From assembly GCA_946800325.1 (NCBI GenBank), contig OX326961.1:53177793-53241792 (forward strand): DNA of 64,000 bases. Reading direction: 5' to 3'. A program made the translations under genes and the position numbers. Numbering within the stretch: position 1 is the first letter of the stretch; each line of letters starts with the position of its first letter. Positions 23,387-33,994 of this stretch are shown here, one piece after another. Under the pieces are notes generated by a model. The model did no database searches and was not told where the DNA came from. It saw nothing but the letters and a program-made list of their open reading frames with translations. This DNA is from Luzula sylvatica. Taxonomy: Eukaryota > Streptophyta > Magnoliopsida > Poales > Juncaceae.

Positions 23387-24998
23387 TTAACAATTTGTTT
23401 GTCTTCGATGCCATGTCGAAAAAGCAGTCATCACCCGCCCCTTCCATCCAATAAGCAGACATTCATTATCATTCTCGATAAAAAAATCCTTATTGTAAAT
23501 TTCTCTCATCTTATTCTTGATTTTCTTGAATATTGTTTGATCCAGACGAAATTGCTCAAATCCCGCTCTCGAGTTCCTGCAATGCCATTGTTTATACGTT
23601 TCTGGCCTTACAAACCTTTCCGAACCCTCACATCCTATGACATTAATCGCCATAGGGCCCCATACATTATTTTCTAAGAACCATCTTTGTTTATTGTCTT
23701 GCGGCATGGTAGCCTCGTAAGTATCAATTATTGCAGAGATAAAAAGTAGCATTTGTTTAAAACGATCGGCAAAAAACAAACCATTAAATGACGCATTGAT
23801 AATTGTTTGATTGAAAACATGTGGGTTCATTTGCCTTATAATATCAAGAACTTGATTTTTTGGATTGTACGTTAAATCTGTTTCGTCCCCAATATTTTTT
23901 AAACCATGCAGACATTTGACAATAAGCACCTCGTCTTTCTCAATGTTGAGATCTTCGACTTGAATTTCATCCCATTTTGTACATATCCCTCTATACTCAA
24001 GAGGCACACCAAAGGTTCTTGAAAAACCCGCAAACTGCCGCTCTGTCACATCAATTCGTGGTGCAGGTGAGGAACTTGATTCCAAATCTTCGATATTTGT
24101 TATTCGAAGTTTTGGAGGCCCCCCTTCCCTTTTAGAGAGTGCATGAATTAGACATGGCCAAAAAAAGCCAAATTCAAGAGAAGAGCTCATTACTAGTTCC
24201 ATTTAAACGAGCTTCGAGTCCTTTGACCAAAATGTGGGCCATTCTCTGCACTCCGTCGCCGTCAAGAGAAGAGTGCTTCCTTATCTGCTTTATTAATCGA
24301 TTAGCACGTTGATTATCGTTAATAGATATTGCTTGTGAACAATGGATTAGAAGAGTTCTGAGATCAATTAAACTCTCATTGGTTTCTATCTTACTTTGTG
24401 AATTCTTTCGACTCTTCATGATTTCACGAAGACGAAGCGCTTCTTTTGAAAAATGTTCTTCATGCAAAAAGAATACCTTATCAATCACCACTTCTTGGTT
24501 CTTATAATAAAGCACAGAAATTTTACACATGGACAAGTCCCCACAATTTGTGTGCTTTTTACCCTTGAACCTCACGAGATCCTTATCTTTTACCTCGCAT
24601 TTGTTTAACTTCCTTCCAATTGAATTACCATTCTTTTTGGCTTGTAAATCAATGGCCAATTCGTTATCATTAATACTAGGGAGGAACTTCAGTCCTTCTT
24701 CGTACCCTTTCTCGAATTGTAAAGCGGGTAAGCCAATCTGATGAGAGCCCGAGAAGCTACCAATTGAACCCGAAAACCCATGATGGCAGTTTGGATGTGG
24801 TAAGTTACTCGGTGAAGATTGATAATTTTGTCCAAGAATATCATAAAACGATTTCTCGATTGTTTGAAGAGCCGCCTCCATAGGATATACATCATCATTT
24901 CCGTTGTTATTATCTTCGAAAAGTATCGTGCTTATGTTTTGCAATGCTTCATCTGTGGTTATCTTGCAAATGCCATGGTTGGAAGAAAATCGTTCCAT
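23387..24998 (-). pseudogene. GRAS-1: GRAS-domain transcription factor (LISCL/SCL9-14-33-like), internal deletion
   Basis: The start at 24998 (MERFSSNHG) is preceded by a 5'-UTR intron. An acidic variable N-terminus comes first. The first leucine-rich part of the GRAS domain follows (LIDLRTLLIHCSQAISIN, DGDGVQRMAHILVKGLEARLNG). After SNEL the frame ends at 24174, and the homology resumes in another frame at FGFFWPCLIHAL (from about 24170). Against GRAS-3, roughly 60 residues are missing, including the VHIID-type motif (LHIINLG there). From there the PFYRE-like region (GVPLEYRGICTKWDEI, NPHVF) and the SAW motif (LIGWKGRVMTAFSTW) run to a stop at 23387. GRAS proteins are nuclear regulators in signalling and stress. 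This copy would make only an N-terminal fragment. Confidence 0.85.
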
Positions 24999-25025
24999 TT
25001 CTTCAAAAGAAAAAAACAGATTGAC

Positions 25026-25304
25026 CTAAAATTCAGAGTTATCATTAAAAGTTGTTCATTACAATTGAACTTCCAAACACAAGTTGTTTCTAGTACTGCC
25101 AGATATAATTGCACTGATATCTTTTTTTCTGTTTACTATTATTGAACCTGGTTTTACTGGTTTTTAGGTTTACCGGCGTCGATACAATTATTTTGTTCAC
25201 TTTTAGTTAAATAACTTTGGTTGTCAGAAAAATCATTGTCAAGGATTTTGGCAAGCTGAGTAAAAGAATAGTTAATATCAGAAGAAATCGAAGAAGAAAT
25301 GTAC
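25026..25304 (-). other. Probable 5'-UTR intron of GRAS-1
   Basis: On the minus strand a donor AAG|GTACAT (junction at 25304/25305) and an acceptor TTTTAG|GTC (junction at 25025/25026) bound 279 bases just upstream of the start codon. GRAS-2 has the same arrangement (272 bases at 60911-61182), which supports it. Confidence 0.65.
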
Positions 25305-25458
25305 CTTGAAGGAACTCTTAATGGTTGATTATGGAAATCGCCGTAATGATATTTAATGTAAATTGTGCAGACTGTAGAGAAATGCAGAGTCATAATAGAG
25401 AGCTTCAATTTACATTAAAAAAAATGAGTGGTCCTCAAAGACGATTGAAACGTAAACT

Positions 25459-25494
25459 AAGTTTCACTTTCGGTCTTGACTTGGACTCTTGACT
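25459..25494 (-). promoter_or_regulatory. Conserved upstream block with W-box cores
   Basis: 24 bases at 25459-25482 (aagtttcactttcggtcttg followed by actt) recur exactly at 61283-61306 upstream of GRAS-2. TTGACT, the core bound by WRKY factors, occurs at 25476-25481 and 25489-25494. The position just beyond the first exon fits a promoter-proximal site. Confidence 0.5.
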
Positions 25495-25499
25495 TGGAT

Positions 25500-26271
25500 T
25501 ATTCACAAGTCTTTCCTGGACAGCTAAGATCAATCATTCAATTAGTCTTATGTTGAGGCTCAAAACATGTAGACCCAAATCCATGTATTGCGGATCTTTT
25601 TATCGACCATTTGATGAATATTTTAGTGTATGCATTCGTGAAAAATTAAGAAAGAAAAAACTGTTAAAACGCTAGGCTTCTTCTATCTTTCACCACGATT
25701 CGATGTTTTGCATATCTCAACCGTTCATCAAGAAATCTCAATTTTATGTGATAGTCAACAGAAAATTCCTCTGTGTAAATCAAGAAATGAATGCAAATAT
25801 TCTTATCATTTTGAAGATAATGGAAATAAATCAGTTCTATATGAATAGTTGCGTTATTGTTAAATTAAACTGAGTAAGATGTAGTATGTCAAGTTGTCTT
25901 CTCAAATGTATCGAATTTGAGCAAGCATTTAACCCCGTAAAGGAAAGTTTATTAGAAGATAGAATATAGGAGACAGGAACTGCAGGTCATTTGTGTTCAT
26001 CAATTGAATTAAATGAAATGATTCTTTTTAGTAAGAGTTCCCGAGGGAGTAAAAATCAAATGTGTCCTTTCAAGTTTCAAATGCTTTAAATGAAAAAAAA
26101 AATACAGAAGTATAACTTCATCAAATAATTTAAAGTGTGATTGCATCGAGAATTTTATACGAAAGAAATGAAAATAGAACACGTGATTTCTCCCTCTTTT
26201 TCTTTTCGCGTGGTTAAAAGGTTTCTAACAGTTGCACAATACTCGCGCAAATGATCTTGAATACATGAATT
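25500..26271. other. Spacer between GRAS-1 and GRAS-2, duplicated at 61980-62646
   Basis: No gene is seen. From about 25640 (aaattaagaaagaaaaaact) to the GRAS-2 stop, the sequence is clearly related to 61985-62646 in front of GRAS-3. Both contain gatgttttgcatatctcaac and the words tcccgagggagtaaaa. This shows that spacer and gene were duplicated together. Confidence 0.65.
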
Positions 26272-27031
26272 TTATCTTGTTTGTCTTGGATACCATGGCG
26301 AAAAAGCATTCATCACCCTTCCTTTCCATCCCACAAGTAGCCATCCCTTATCATCCTCGATAAAAAAATCCTTGTGGTAAACTTCTCTCACCCTATCCAT
26401 GATTCTCTTGAATACTACTCGATCCAAAGGCAACTGCTCAAACCCCACTCTCGAGTTCCTGTTATGCCATAGCTTATACGTATCGGGACATACAAATCTT
26501 TGTGACCCCTCACGGGCTACCACATTAACTGTTATATGGTTCGATACATTTTCTAACAACCGTCTATGTTTATTATCTTGCGGTACGGTAGCGTCCCAAA
26601 TATCAAACATTGCAGAGCCAAAAAGTAGCAACTGTTTAAATCGGTCGACAAAAAACGAACTGTTAAACGACCCATTACTAATTCCTTGGATGAAAACATG
26701 TGGCTTGATCTGTCGTATAGTATCAAGAACTCGATTTCTTGGACTGTATGTTAAACCTGCTTCATTCCCAAGATACTCCAAGCCATGCAAAGCGCTCACA
26801 ATAAGCACTTCGTCCTTCTCAATGTTGAGATCATCAAGGCGAATTTCATCCCATTTTGTATATATGCCTCTATACTCAAGAGGCACGCCAATAGTTCTAG
26901 CGAAATCTACCAACTTTTGCCTTGCCGCTTCGATTCGTTCACCAGATGGAAATCTCGATATGTGGGCTTCAATATTAGTTATTCGAAGTTTTGGTGGCCC
27001 GGCCATTCTTACAGAGAGAGCATGAATTAGA
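26272..27031 (-). pseudogene. GRAS-2, C-terminal part (3' piece left of the copia-A insertion)
   Basis: About 253 uninterrupted codons follow the VHIID-type region: LRITNIEA, GVPLEYRGIYTKWDEIRLDDLN, KPHVFIQG, WHNRNSRVGFEQ, and the SAW end (LLVGWKGRVMNAFSPW), with the stop at 26272. It is continuous in frame with 54449-54805 once copia-A and one copy of the ttaga duplication are left out. The gene therefore spans 26272-60884. Near the insertion site the tryptophan codon of the WPCLIH motif reads TAG (54459-54461). Confidence 0.85.
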
Positions 27032-28016
27032 TGAAGGAAATACAGTTTCGGATCTACCGTAAAAGTGTACACAAGGATAAACGAATGTAAGTGTACATTC
27101 GTGGTCATATCTTTCAGTAGGAAAATTCAATTTGAATGGTTCAAATTGGGTTAGATAGATAATAAGATTATCTACAACCTTCATGTAGAAATATATTTCG
27201 TATGAACTAAGTATCAGTGTCGTTTCTATAAAATACCGAAAGGGTGCAACAGTATGACATACAGTAAGTAAAACAGTCATAACTTTTGTATACGAACTCA
27301 AATTGGGCCAGAAAAAATTGGGTTGGGTAGATAATAAGATTATCTACAACTTTCGTGTAGGTTTATTTTCTGTCAGAGGAATTTACCAATTTCGTATGGA
27401 CAGAATACTGAACAGGTTCATGCAGTTTTCTGTGTGAAAGAGTGTATATTCAGAATCATTGGTAATATTCAGAATATTCCAGAAAAAATAGGATAATTCT
27501 ATCTGATCTCTCTATGCTTCATTCAGTTGAATCATTGGTAATATTCAGAATATTCCAGAAATATAGAAAGACATCTTTCTAGAGAGTGAAAGAGTATGAA
27601 AAGAGAGAACCGAGAAAAGGAGTTTTCCCGGTGTAGAGAATCAACCAATCAAGCAAGTTCGCCGGTGCTTCGTCTAGGCAGTTGCACCTGCGACCGACGA
27701 ACTCCGACTCAAGGTGGATACAAGTAGAGGAGCGACACTTGTGGCTCTTCGGTTGTGATCACCCCGAAGGGGAGAGAGGACGGTCAACGAGCGGTGAAAG
27801 ACGCGTGATGTGGGACGCGCGGATTGTCACCAACATGACAGGAGAAAAAAGACTAGTAATCAACCCTTTGTGTGCAATCAATTTTGCACTGGTATGAACC
27901 TAATCTTCTTATTTGCATCGTATCCTTCGAAGTCATGGCGTGATCTTGGATTAAGGGAACCGGACCGGGCCTACATATCCCCTGCGCGGGCCCGGGGAAG
28001 GAAAGAATATCCGACA
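27032..28016 (+). repeat. copia-A 5' LTR (985 bp)
   Basis: Starts tgaaggaaatacag and ends aatatccgaca. Compared by eye with the 3' LTR there are about a dozen mismatches in the first 300 bases and several indels, including ~50 bases near 27399-27448 absent from the other copy. The insertion is therefore clearly older than the SIRE elements inside it. Confidence 0.9.
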
Positions 28017-28017
28017 G

Positions 28018-28029
28018 TGGTATCAGAGC
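28018..28029 (+). other. copia-A primer-binding site
   Basis: tggtatcagagc one base after the 5' LTR, complementary to the 3' end of initiator methionine tRNA. Confidence 0.9.
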
Positions 28030-28277
28030 GATCGCCATCGATTCGAGGGTCGAATCATAGTCGTATATTTGATATACGCACGGGTTATCAAAGTTCGTAC
28101 CCGTTTGCATGATGTTACATATAGAGAAAGTCAAATTCCGTTAAAATCACAAGTGGAATTCGCTTGAGATCGATCAAAAGTTGATTGAGAGTATCTAGGA
28201 ATGATCGTGAAAAGGTTTCATGATTAATCGTTTTGGAAACGAGCGAAAATAGAAAAAAACTGCAGAAAAATCGCATA

Positions 28278-28825
28278 GTCCGTTACAACGGACTGGTTGA
28301 TCCGTTGTAACGAACACTACATAAGATACAGGAAATTGGGGATTATCTGCAAAAATTACATAGTCCGTTGCAACGGACTTGGAGTTCCGTTGTAACGGAC
28401 CCTGTATATGATACAGGGATGTGAGGAGGACTGCGAAATTTACATAGTCCGTTATAACGGACTGGTTGATCCATTGTAACAGACCCTGTATATGATACAG
28501 GAATGTGAGGAGGACTGTGAATAAACGCATAGTCCGTTATAACGGACATAGTTCTGTTGTAACGGACCTTGTATATGATACGAGGATGCGGGGATGCCTT
28601 TGGCTTCCTTTGGAGTCCGTTGTAACGGATATGATCTGTTGTAACGGAGTTGTTCACAAGTTAGTCCGTTGTAACGGACCTTGGTTGCGTTATAACGGAC
28701 ATGTTTCTGGCAATTTTGGCCAAAGTCCAGAATAAATAGCGTTGTAACGGACAATGGTTCCGTTGTAACGGAATAAAGGAAACTGGAGTTCCGTTGTAAC
28801 GGACCATGGTGCGTTACAACGGACT
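28278..28825 (+). repeat. Array of CCGTT-NN-AACGG dyads in the copia-A leader
   Basis: About a dozen imperfect copies of a 16-base palindrome, for example gtccgttacaacggac (28278-28293), gtccgttgcaacggac (28363-28378) and gtccgttataacggac (28447-28462 and 28532-28547). The two central bases vary and spacing is irregular (6 to 70 bases). Around some dyads a larger unit (catagtccgtt...cctgtatatgatac) repeats about every 85 bases. No coding role is seen. Confidence 0.8.
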
Positions 28826-28829
28826 AGTT

Positions 28830-29499
28830 GCTGATTTTGTTTTCGTGATAACTTTGGCTACACAACTCGGAATTTTGAGTTCTTTATATCGATATGATCG
28901 GCATCAATCATTGTAGCATATAAGATAATTAATTATTTAAAATAATTAGTCTCCCTGAATAAATCATATGCATTTTGAAAATCTTGTGATAGTGATATAA
29001 TATGATTATGTCATGAATTAATAAACATGCATAGGCATGATCCCTCATAATATTTAAGTTCTGGAAATGCCTTCCATGTCCACAACCACCGAGTTTGGTG
29101 TTACGTTTCACGTGGGTTCAGGCTAAAGTCGGGCACGTGATATTGTAACTATCAAAAGGGTGGCAAGCGTTAAATCAGGACTTGTGAGGCCCAGGCTAAA
29201 GTCGACTCACTAGTAGCTTATTTGAATGATACGTTGGATATGGTTGTAACTTAACCATCCAGGCCAATCGGATTGGAGTTCGGGGCATAGATAGGATGCA
29301 CACACGGAAATGGGATTGTATATGATACGATCCATCACCGAAATCCTATAAAGGTTCAAGAGTCGCATATGATGCGATTGGATATAATCCTACCTAAATA
29401 ACGGGATCCCACCCGATAGGCTAAAGTCACTTGTGGGAGGAACGGAAATATGGGTTTTGAGTGTTATGGACTTGGAGTCCCGTATCGGCTTTGTAGAAT
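28830..29499 (+). other. Remainder of the copia-A leader
   Basis: No ORF of note. The phrase aggctaaagtc occurs three times (about 29119, 29193 and 29418) among gac- and ggat-rich short repeats. It is an untranslated leader of unusual length. Confidence 0.5.
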
Positions 29500-31086
29500 A
29501 TGTCTTCTAGTAACACCAACACCATGTCGATTAGATCGACGTTAGAAAAGGATAAGCTAGTGGGTCGGAACAACTTGGACTGGCACCGAAATATGAGAAT
29601 AGTTCTCAGGCAAGAGGGAAAAAGTCACGTATTGGATACGGAGCTAGTGTAACCGGGCCCCGATGCTACGGCCGATGAAAAGGCCGCGTTTGAGAAACTT
29701 AAGAAGGACTCAAATGATGTTACGTGCCTCATGTTGGCATGTATGGACGCTAGTCTTCAAAATCAGTTTGAGGACTCGGATGCGCACATAATGGACGTTG
29801 TGCTCAAGGAAATGTTCCAAGAGCAGGAGCGTATTGAACGGTTCAGTACACTCAAAGAGTTGGTAAACTGTAAGATGCCTTATGGGTCTTCGGTGAGCAC
29901 TCACGTTTTAAAAGTGCAAGCTCTCATAGACCGTCTAGAGAAGCTAGGAGAGAAATTGTTGAAGATTATGCAACAAGATTTGATCTTGTGTGCACTTCCT
30001 CCAATGTTTTCTCCGTTTGTGACTAACTATCACATGCATTCGATGAACAAAACGATCCCTGAGCTTCACGGAATGCTCAAGAATTATGAGTCGGAGATGT
30101 TGAAGACATCCGGGGAGAACAAGGCAAAGGTTGCCGGGAATGTTCTCACGATTCAGAAAATGGATCGTAAGAGATCGATGTCCAAGGGCAGTTCGGCTAA
30201 GAAACGTTCGAAGTCGAATAAAAAGGGAAAAGAGAAATCCAAGGATGCGACGTGTTACCATTGTCACAAGACTGGACATTGGAAGCGCAATTGCAAGGCT
30301 TACCTCGACGAGGTGAAGAAGGGCAATACGGCTTCGGAAGCCGGTCCATCAGGTATTAACGTTATCGAAGTTAATCTTTCAACTATGAATAATGGGGTAT
30401 TAGATACCGGATGTGGAACTCATATTTGTCGCAATATGCAGTGTCTAAGTAATAGTAGAAGATTGGCGCGAGGCGAGGTGGATTTACGTGTCGGAAATGG
30501 AGCAAAGGTTGCTGCTTTGGCCGTTGGCGTTTATAATCTTACTTTGCCAAGTGGACTTATATTAGTACTAAATAATTGTTATTTTGTACCATCATTATGT
30601 AAGAACATAATAAGTGTGTCGAAATTAGCCAAGGATGGCTATGAATTTGTTATTAGGAATAATGAATTTACAATATATAAGAATGCTATTATCTATGGAA
30701 ATGTTCTATTAGAAAATGGTCTTTATGTGTTGGATTTTGATCACGGAAATAATGAGTCTATCTATAATGTTAATGCGAAAAGGATTAAACCTAAAGTTGA
30801 TAATCGGACTTTCTTTTGGCATTGTCGTCTACGTCATGTGAATGAGAAACGCATTGCTAGACTCCATAAAGATGAAATGCTAGACTCTTTTGAATTTGAT
30901 TCATTTGAGAATTGTGAATCTTGTTTGCTTGGCAAGATGACAAAGGCGCCAATCTCCAAGGTCGGAGAGCGGTTCAACGACTTGTGGGAACTCATACATT
31001 CAGATGTGTGTGGACCGATGAGCATCGAGGCAAGAGGAGGATATCGATACTTTGTTACGTTTACGGACGATCATAGTAGATATGGT
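29500..31086 (+). pseudogene. copia-A gag-protease-integrase N-terminus
   Basis: Gag starts at 29500 (MSSSNTNTMS) and has a TAA at 29650-29652. The open part then continues with a Ty1/copia gag domain and a zinc knuckle CYHCHKTGHWKRNC (about 30256-30297). The protease active site is LDTGCGTHIC (about 30400). GAG-pre-integrase follows (FFWHCRLRH, CESCLLGK), and the integrase start with HSDVCGP and TFTDDHSRYG. The reading stops at the atggt duplication, where the solo LTR begins, and continues in frame from 40273. Confidence 0.85.
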
Positions 31087-31950
31087 TGAAGGAAATATAG
31101 TTTCGGATCAACCGTAAAAGTGTACACAAGGATGAACGAATGTAATCGTACATTTATGGTCATAACTTTCAGTAGGAAAATCCAATTTGAATGGTTCAAA
31201 TTGGGTTAGATAGATAATAAGATTATCTATAAGCTTCATGTAGAAATAGTGTTCAATTGAACGAAGTATCAGTGTCGTTTTAATGGAATACCGAAAAGGT
31301 ACGACAGTTTGACATAAAGTTAGTAAAACGTCCGTAATTTTCATATCCGAACTCCAATTGGGTCAGGCCAAATTGGGTTGGAAAGATAATAAGATTATCT
31401 AGAACTTTCGTGAAGATTTAAAGTCGGTTGGAACGATTTAATATTTTCGTTTCGACAGAATACTGAACAGGTTCATGCAGTTTTCTGTATGAAAGGGTGT
31501 ATATTGGATATACATGTCTCTTGGCCCATCCTTATCCTATGTGATATAAATAGGATGTTTCTCTCTCTCTCTCTGGTCAGATCATTCAGTCCAACCTGTT
31601 GAATTAATTATATTAATCCAGAATATTGAGAGTCATCTTTCAGAGAGTGAAAGCGTGCGAAGAGAGAAAACCGAGAAAAAAAGTTTTTCTCAGAATAGAG
31701 AATCGATCTAATCAAGCAAGTTCGCCGGTGCTTCGTCTAGGCAGTTACATCCGCGACCGACGTATTCCGACTCAAGGTGGATACATGTAGAGGGGCGACA
31801 CTTGTGGCTCTTCGATTGTGATCAAACCGAAGGAGCAAAACTGTCGGCTGTGGAAGAGTGTGGACGTGGGATGCACGAAAGACAACCGGAGGCGTGTCAA
31901 GACGGTGTGAGACGTATGGTATGGGACGCACGGGCTAGTCACCAACGTGA

Positions 31951-33356
31951 TGTTGGTTAATTCTAACCTAGAGGGGGGTAAATTTGGCAATCTAACTTAC
32001 ACTTAGTTTAGATTTAAACATAATTTACGGTGCGGAATAAATAATAATTTAGATGATAAAGATGATACCGTACAAACACTTTGACACAAGATGTTTGTTT
32101 ACGAAGTTCGGTAGGTGGTTGCTTTGTAGCTTTAACTCACCCTTTACTCGCTTAATTGACCGACTCAATTATTTGCGAGTACCTACGTCTCCGGGAATGC
32201 CTTGTGCCTCTTTTTGGCTTTCGATTGAATTCCAACTCAACTCGATTACAAGGATTTGCCTAGATCGATTTACACGCTTCTATCGATCTATAGCTTAGGC
32301 TCTTTACAATTTGTTGCACTAGCCTATTACACTTTTTCACTAATCGAGCTACAACGTGATCGGTCACGTGAGTGGGATACGATTAGTGGAGAATATCGAA
32401 AGTAGATCAATGATCTAAAGAGGTTTCTCAAGCTATCAATGGATATAGATAATCACAGCTTAGGGTTTCTCTCTTTTTAGGTTTGAATGTTTGAAAGTGA
32501 AGGGTTTTGAGAGAGAGACCCATGAAGGATTCTATTTATACTCTCTATAGAAATCCTTCAGAAAACTTGTAGTGCGTTCGAACGCATACAGTCCGTTCAG
32601 AACGCACTTGAAGTTTGCACTAGCCGTTTCAAAATAACGTGCAAGTACATCTTGGGTCCGTTCGAACGGACAATGTCCGTTCGTAACGGACTCAATTATA
32701 CATAGCATTTTGCGTTCACAGGAACAAGAGTCCGTTCAACGCACTGAAAAGTGGGTGAACGGATTCCAGGTTGTCCGTTCGAACGCACATGTGTGTTCGT
32801 TCGAACGCACACATTTCTGTGACATTTTCCGTTCACAGGAAGGATTGTCCGTTCAACGCACTCAGAAGGTGGGTGAACGGATTCTAATTATCCGTTCGAA
32901 CGGACATGATTGTTCGTTCGAACGCACACATCCCTGTGACACGTTTGGTTCTAATCAAGCTTTAAAGTTTTGATATTTAGCAAGTCCGTTCTGAACGGAC
33001 TTTGAGTTCGTTCAGAACGCACTTCCTGCTTGACTGAACTCTTTGTTATTTTGAACATGATTTTACTTGAGTTCTACTAGGTTTGTACCTATGGTTTATT
33101 TGTGGCGTATCCCACTCACGGAAGGCTTCAACATCTTGAGTCTTGATGTATTCCAATGGCCTTCCTTGTGTTCTTCTTTTCTTGTTTATCTTGAGACTTC
33201 ATGTCCTGATTCTTGATGTAATCCAATGAAGTCCTTCTTCACAAGTCCTCCTTCATCTTCGTATCGTACCTATGTTATCCTGCACTTTTCTAGATGTATA
33301 CATTAGTAATGACAGTGTTTTGAAATAATCAAACTATCAGGAAATTTGAACCAACA
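31951..33356 (-). repeat. SIRE-A 3' LTR (1406 bp) with CGTTCGAACG dyads
   Basis: The ends are tgttggtt and ccaaca. Between 32572 and 33030 there are about ten 16-base dyads such as gtgcgttcgaacgcat and gtccgttcgaacggac (32656-32671), on the side that holds the LTR promoter. A TATA-like tctatttatactctc lies at 32530-32545 on the plus strand; its complement gagtataaatag fits a TATA box for the minus-strand transcript. Confidence 0.9.
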
Positions 33357-33994
33357 AACTCCCCCTTTTGATTAATTTCAAAACACTGTCGGTTTGGAGA
33401 GTTTCACCATTTAGTTGAGAACTTTCCGTACGATCGTTTCTCCCCCATTTTGAAAGAGATCAAAAGGGCCAAGGAGACTTCATCAACGGAAGGCTCCCCC
33501 TAAATGTGAGCTCCCCCTCAAAGAATGAATATAGAATATATGAGCTCGTAAATATGATCAAATTCTTTTGTTTTGAATGATGACAATCTTTTCAAAATTT
33601 AGCAGATTTTTAAGAAAATATAACAGTTTTTGTGTGCGTTCTGAACGGAAAAAGTAATGCGTTCGAACGCACTTGCTTCTGGACTGATAGGTTATAAAAA
33701 TAAAAACAATCCAAAATAGATGCAACAGTTTAAACTTAAAATATGACCATAAAACAAAATAGGATAATAAAATAAATGCGCAAGTTTATGCTACTGACAT
33801 AATACCATAATTATTCATCAAACATAATTATTCAATAGACCTAATTGTTCAATCATACCAACACACATCAAAGTTTTGCTAAGTTCTCACATACTCTCAT
33901 GTATACTCAAGACTTAGACATAACATATCATAAAACGACACAACACACACAACAACCAAGGTTGATCACAATTCATTTGGCTCGGGTTAGGAAT
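33357..33994 (-). other. SIRE-A 3' untranslated region and polypurine tract
   Basis: Minus strand aaaagggggagttt directly before the 3' LTR is the polypurine tract. Other purine-rich words (agggggagc, ttgagggggagctc) near 33495-33530 look like the multiple polypurine tracts reported in Sireviruses. Single dyads occur near 33635-33670. Confidence 0.7.

Noticed and set aside
28278..28825. Regularly recurring palindromes as a CRISPR-like array
   Set aside because: The units vary, spacing is irregular, no cas genes are present, and the array lies in the leader of a plant retrotransposon.
32710..32973. 87-codon frame present identically in both SIRE-A LTRs (also 39436-39699)
   Set aside because: The identity is due to LTR duplication. 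The frame runs through the dyad cluster and has repeats such as RSNAHVCSFERTH arising from it.
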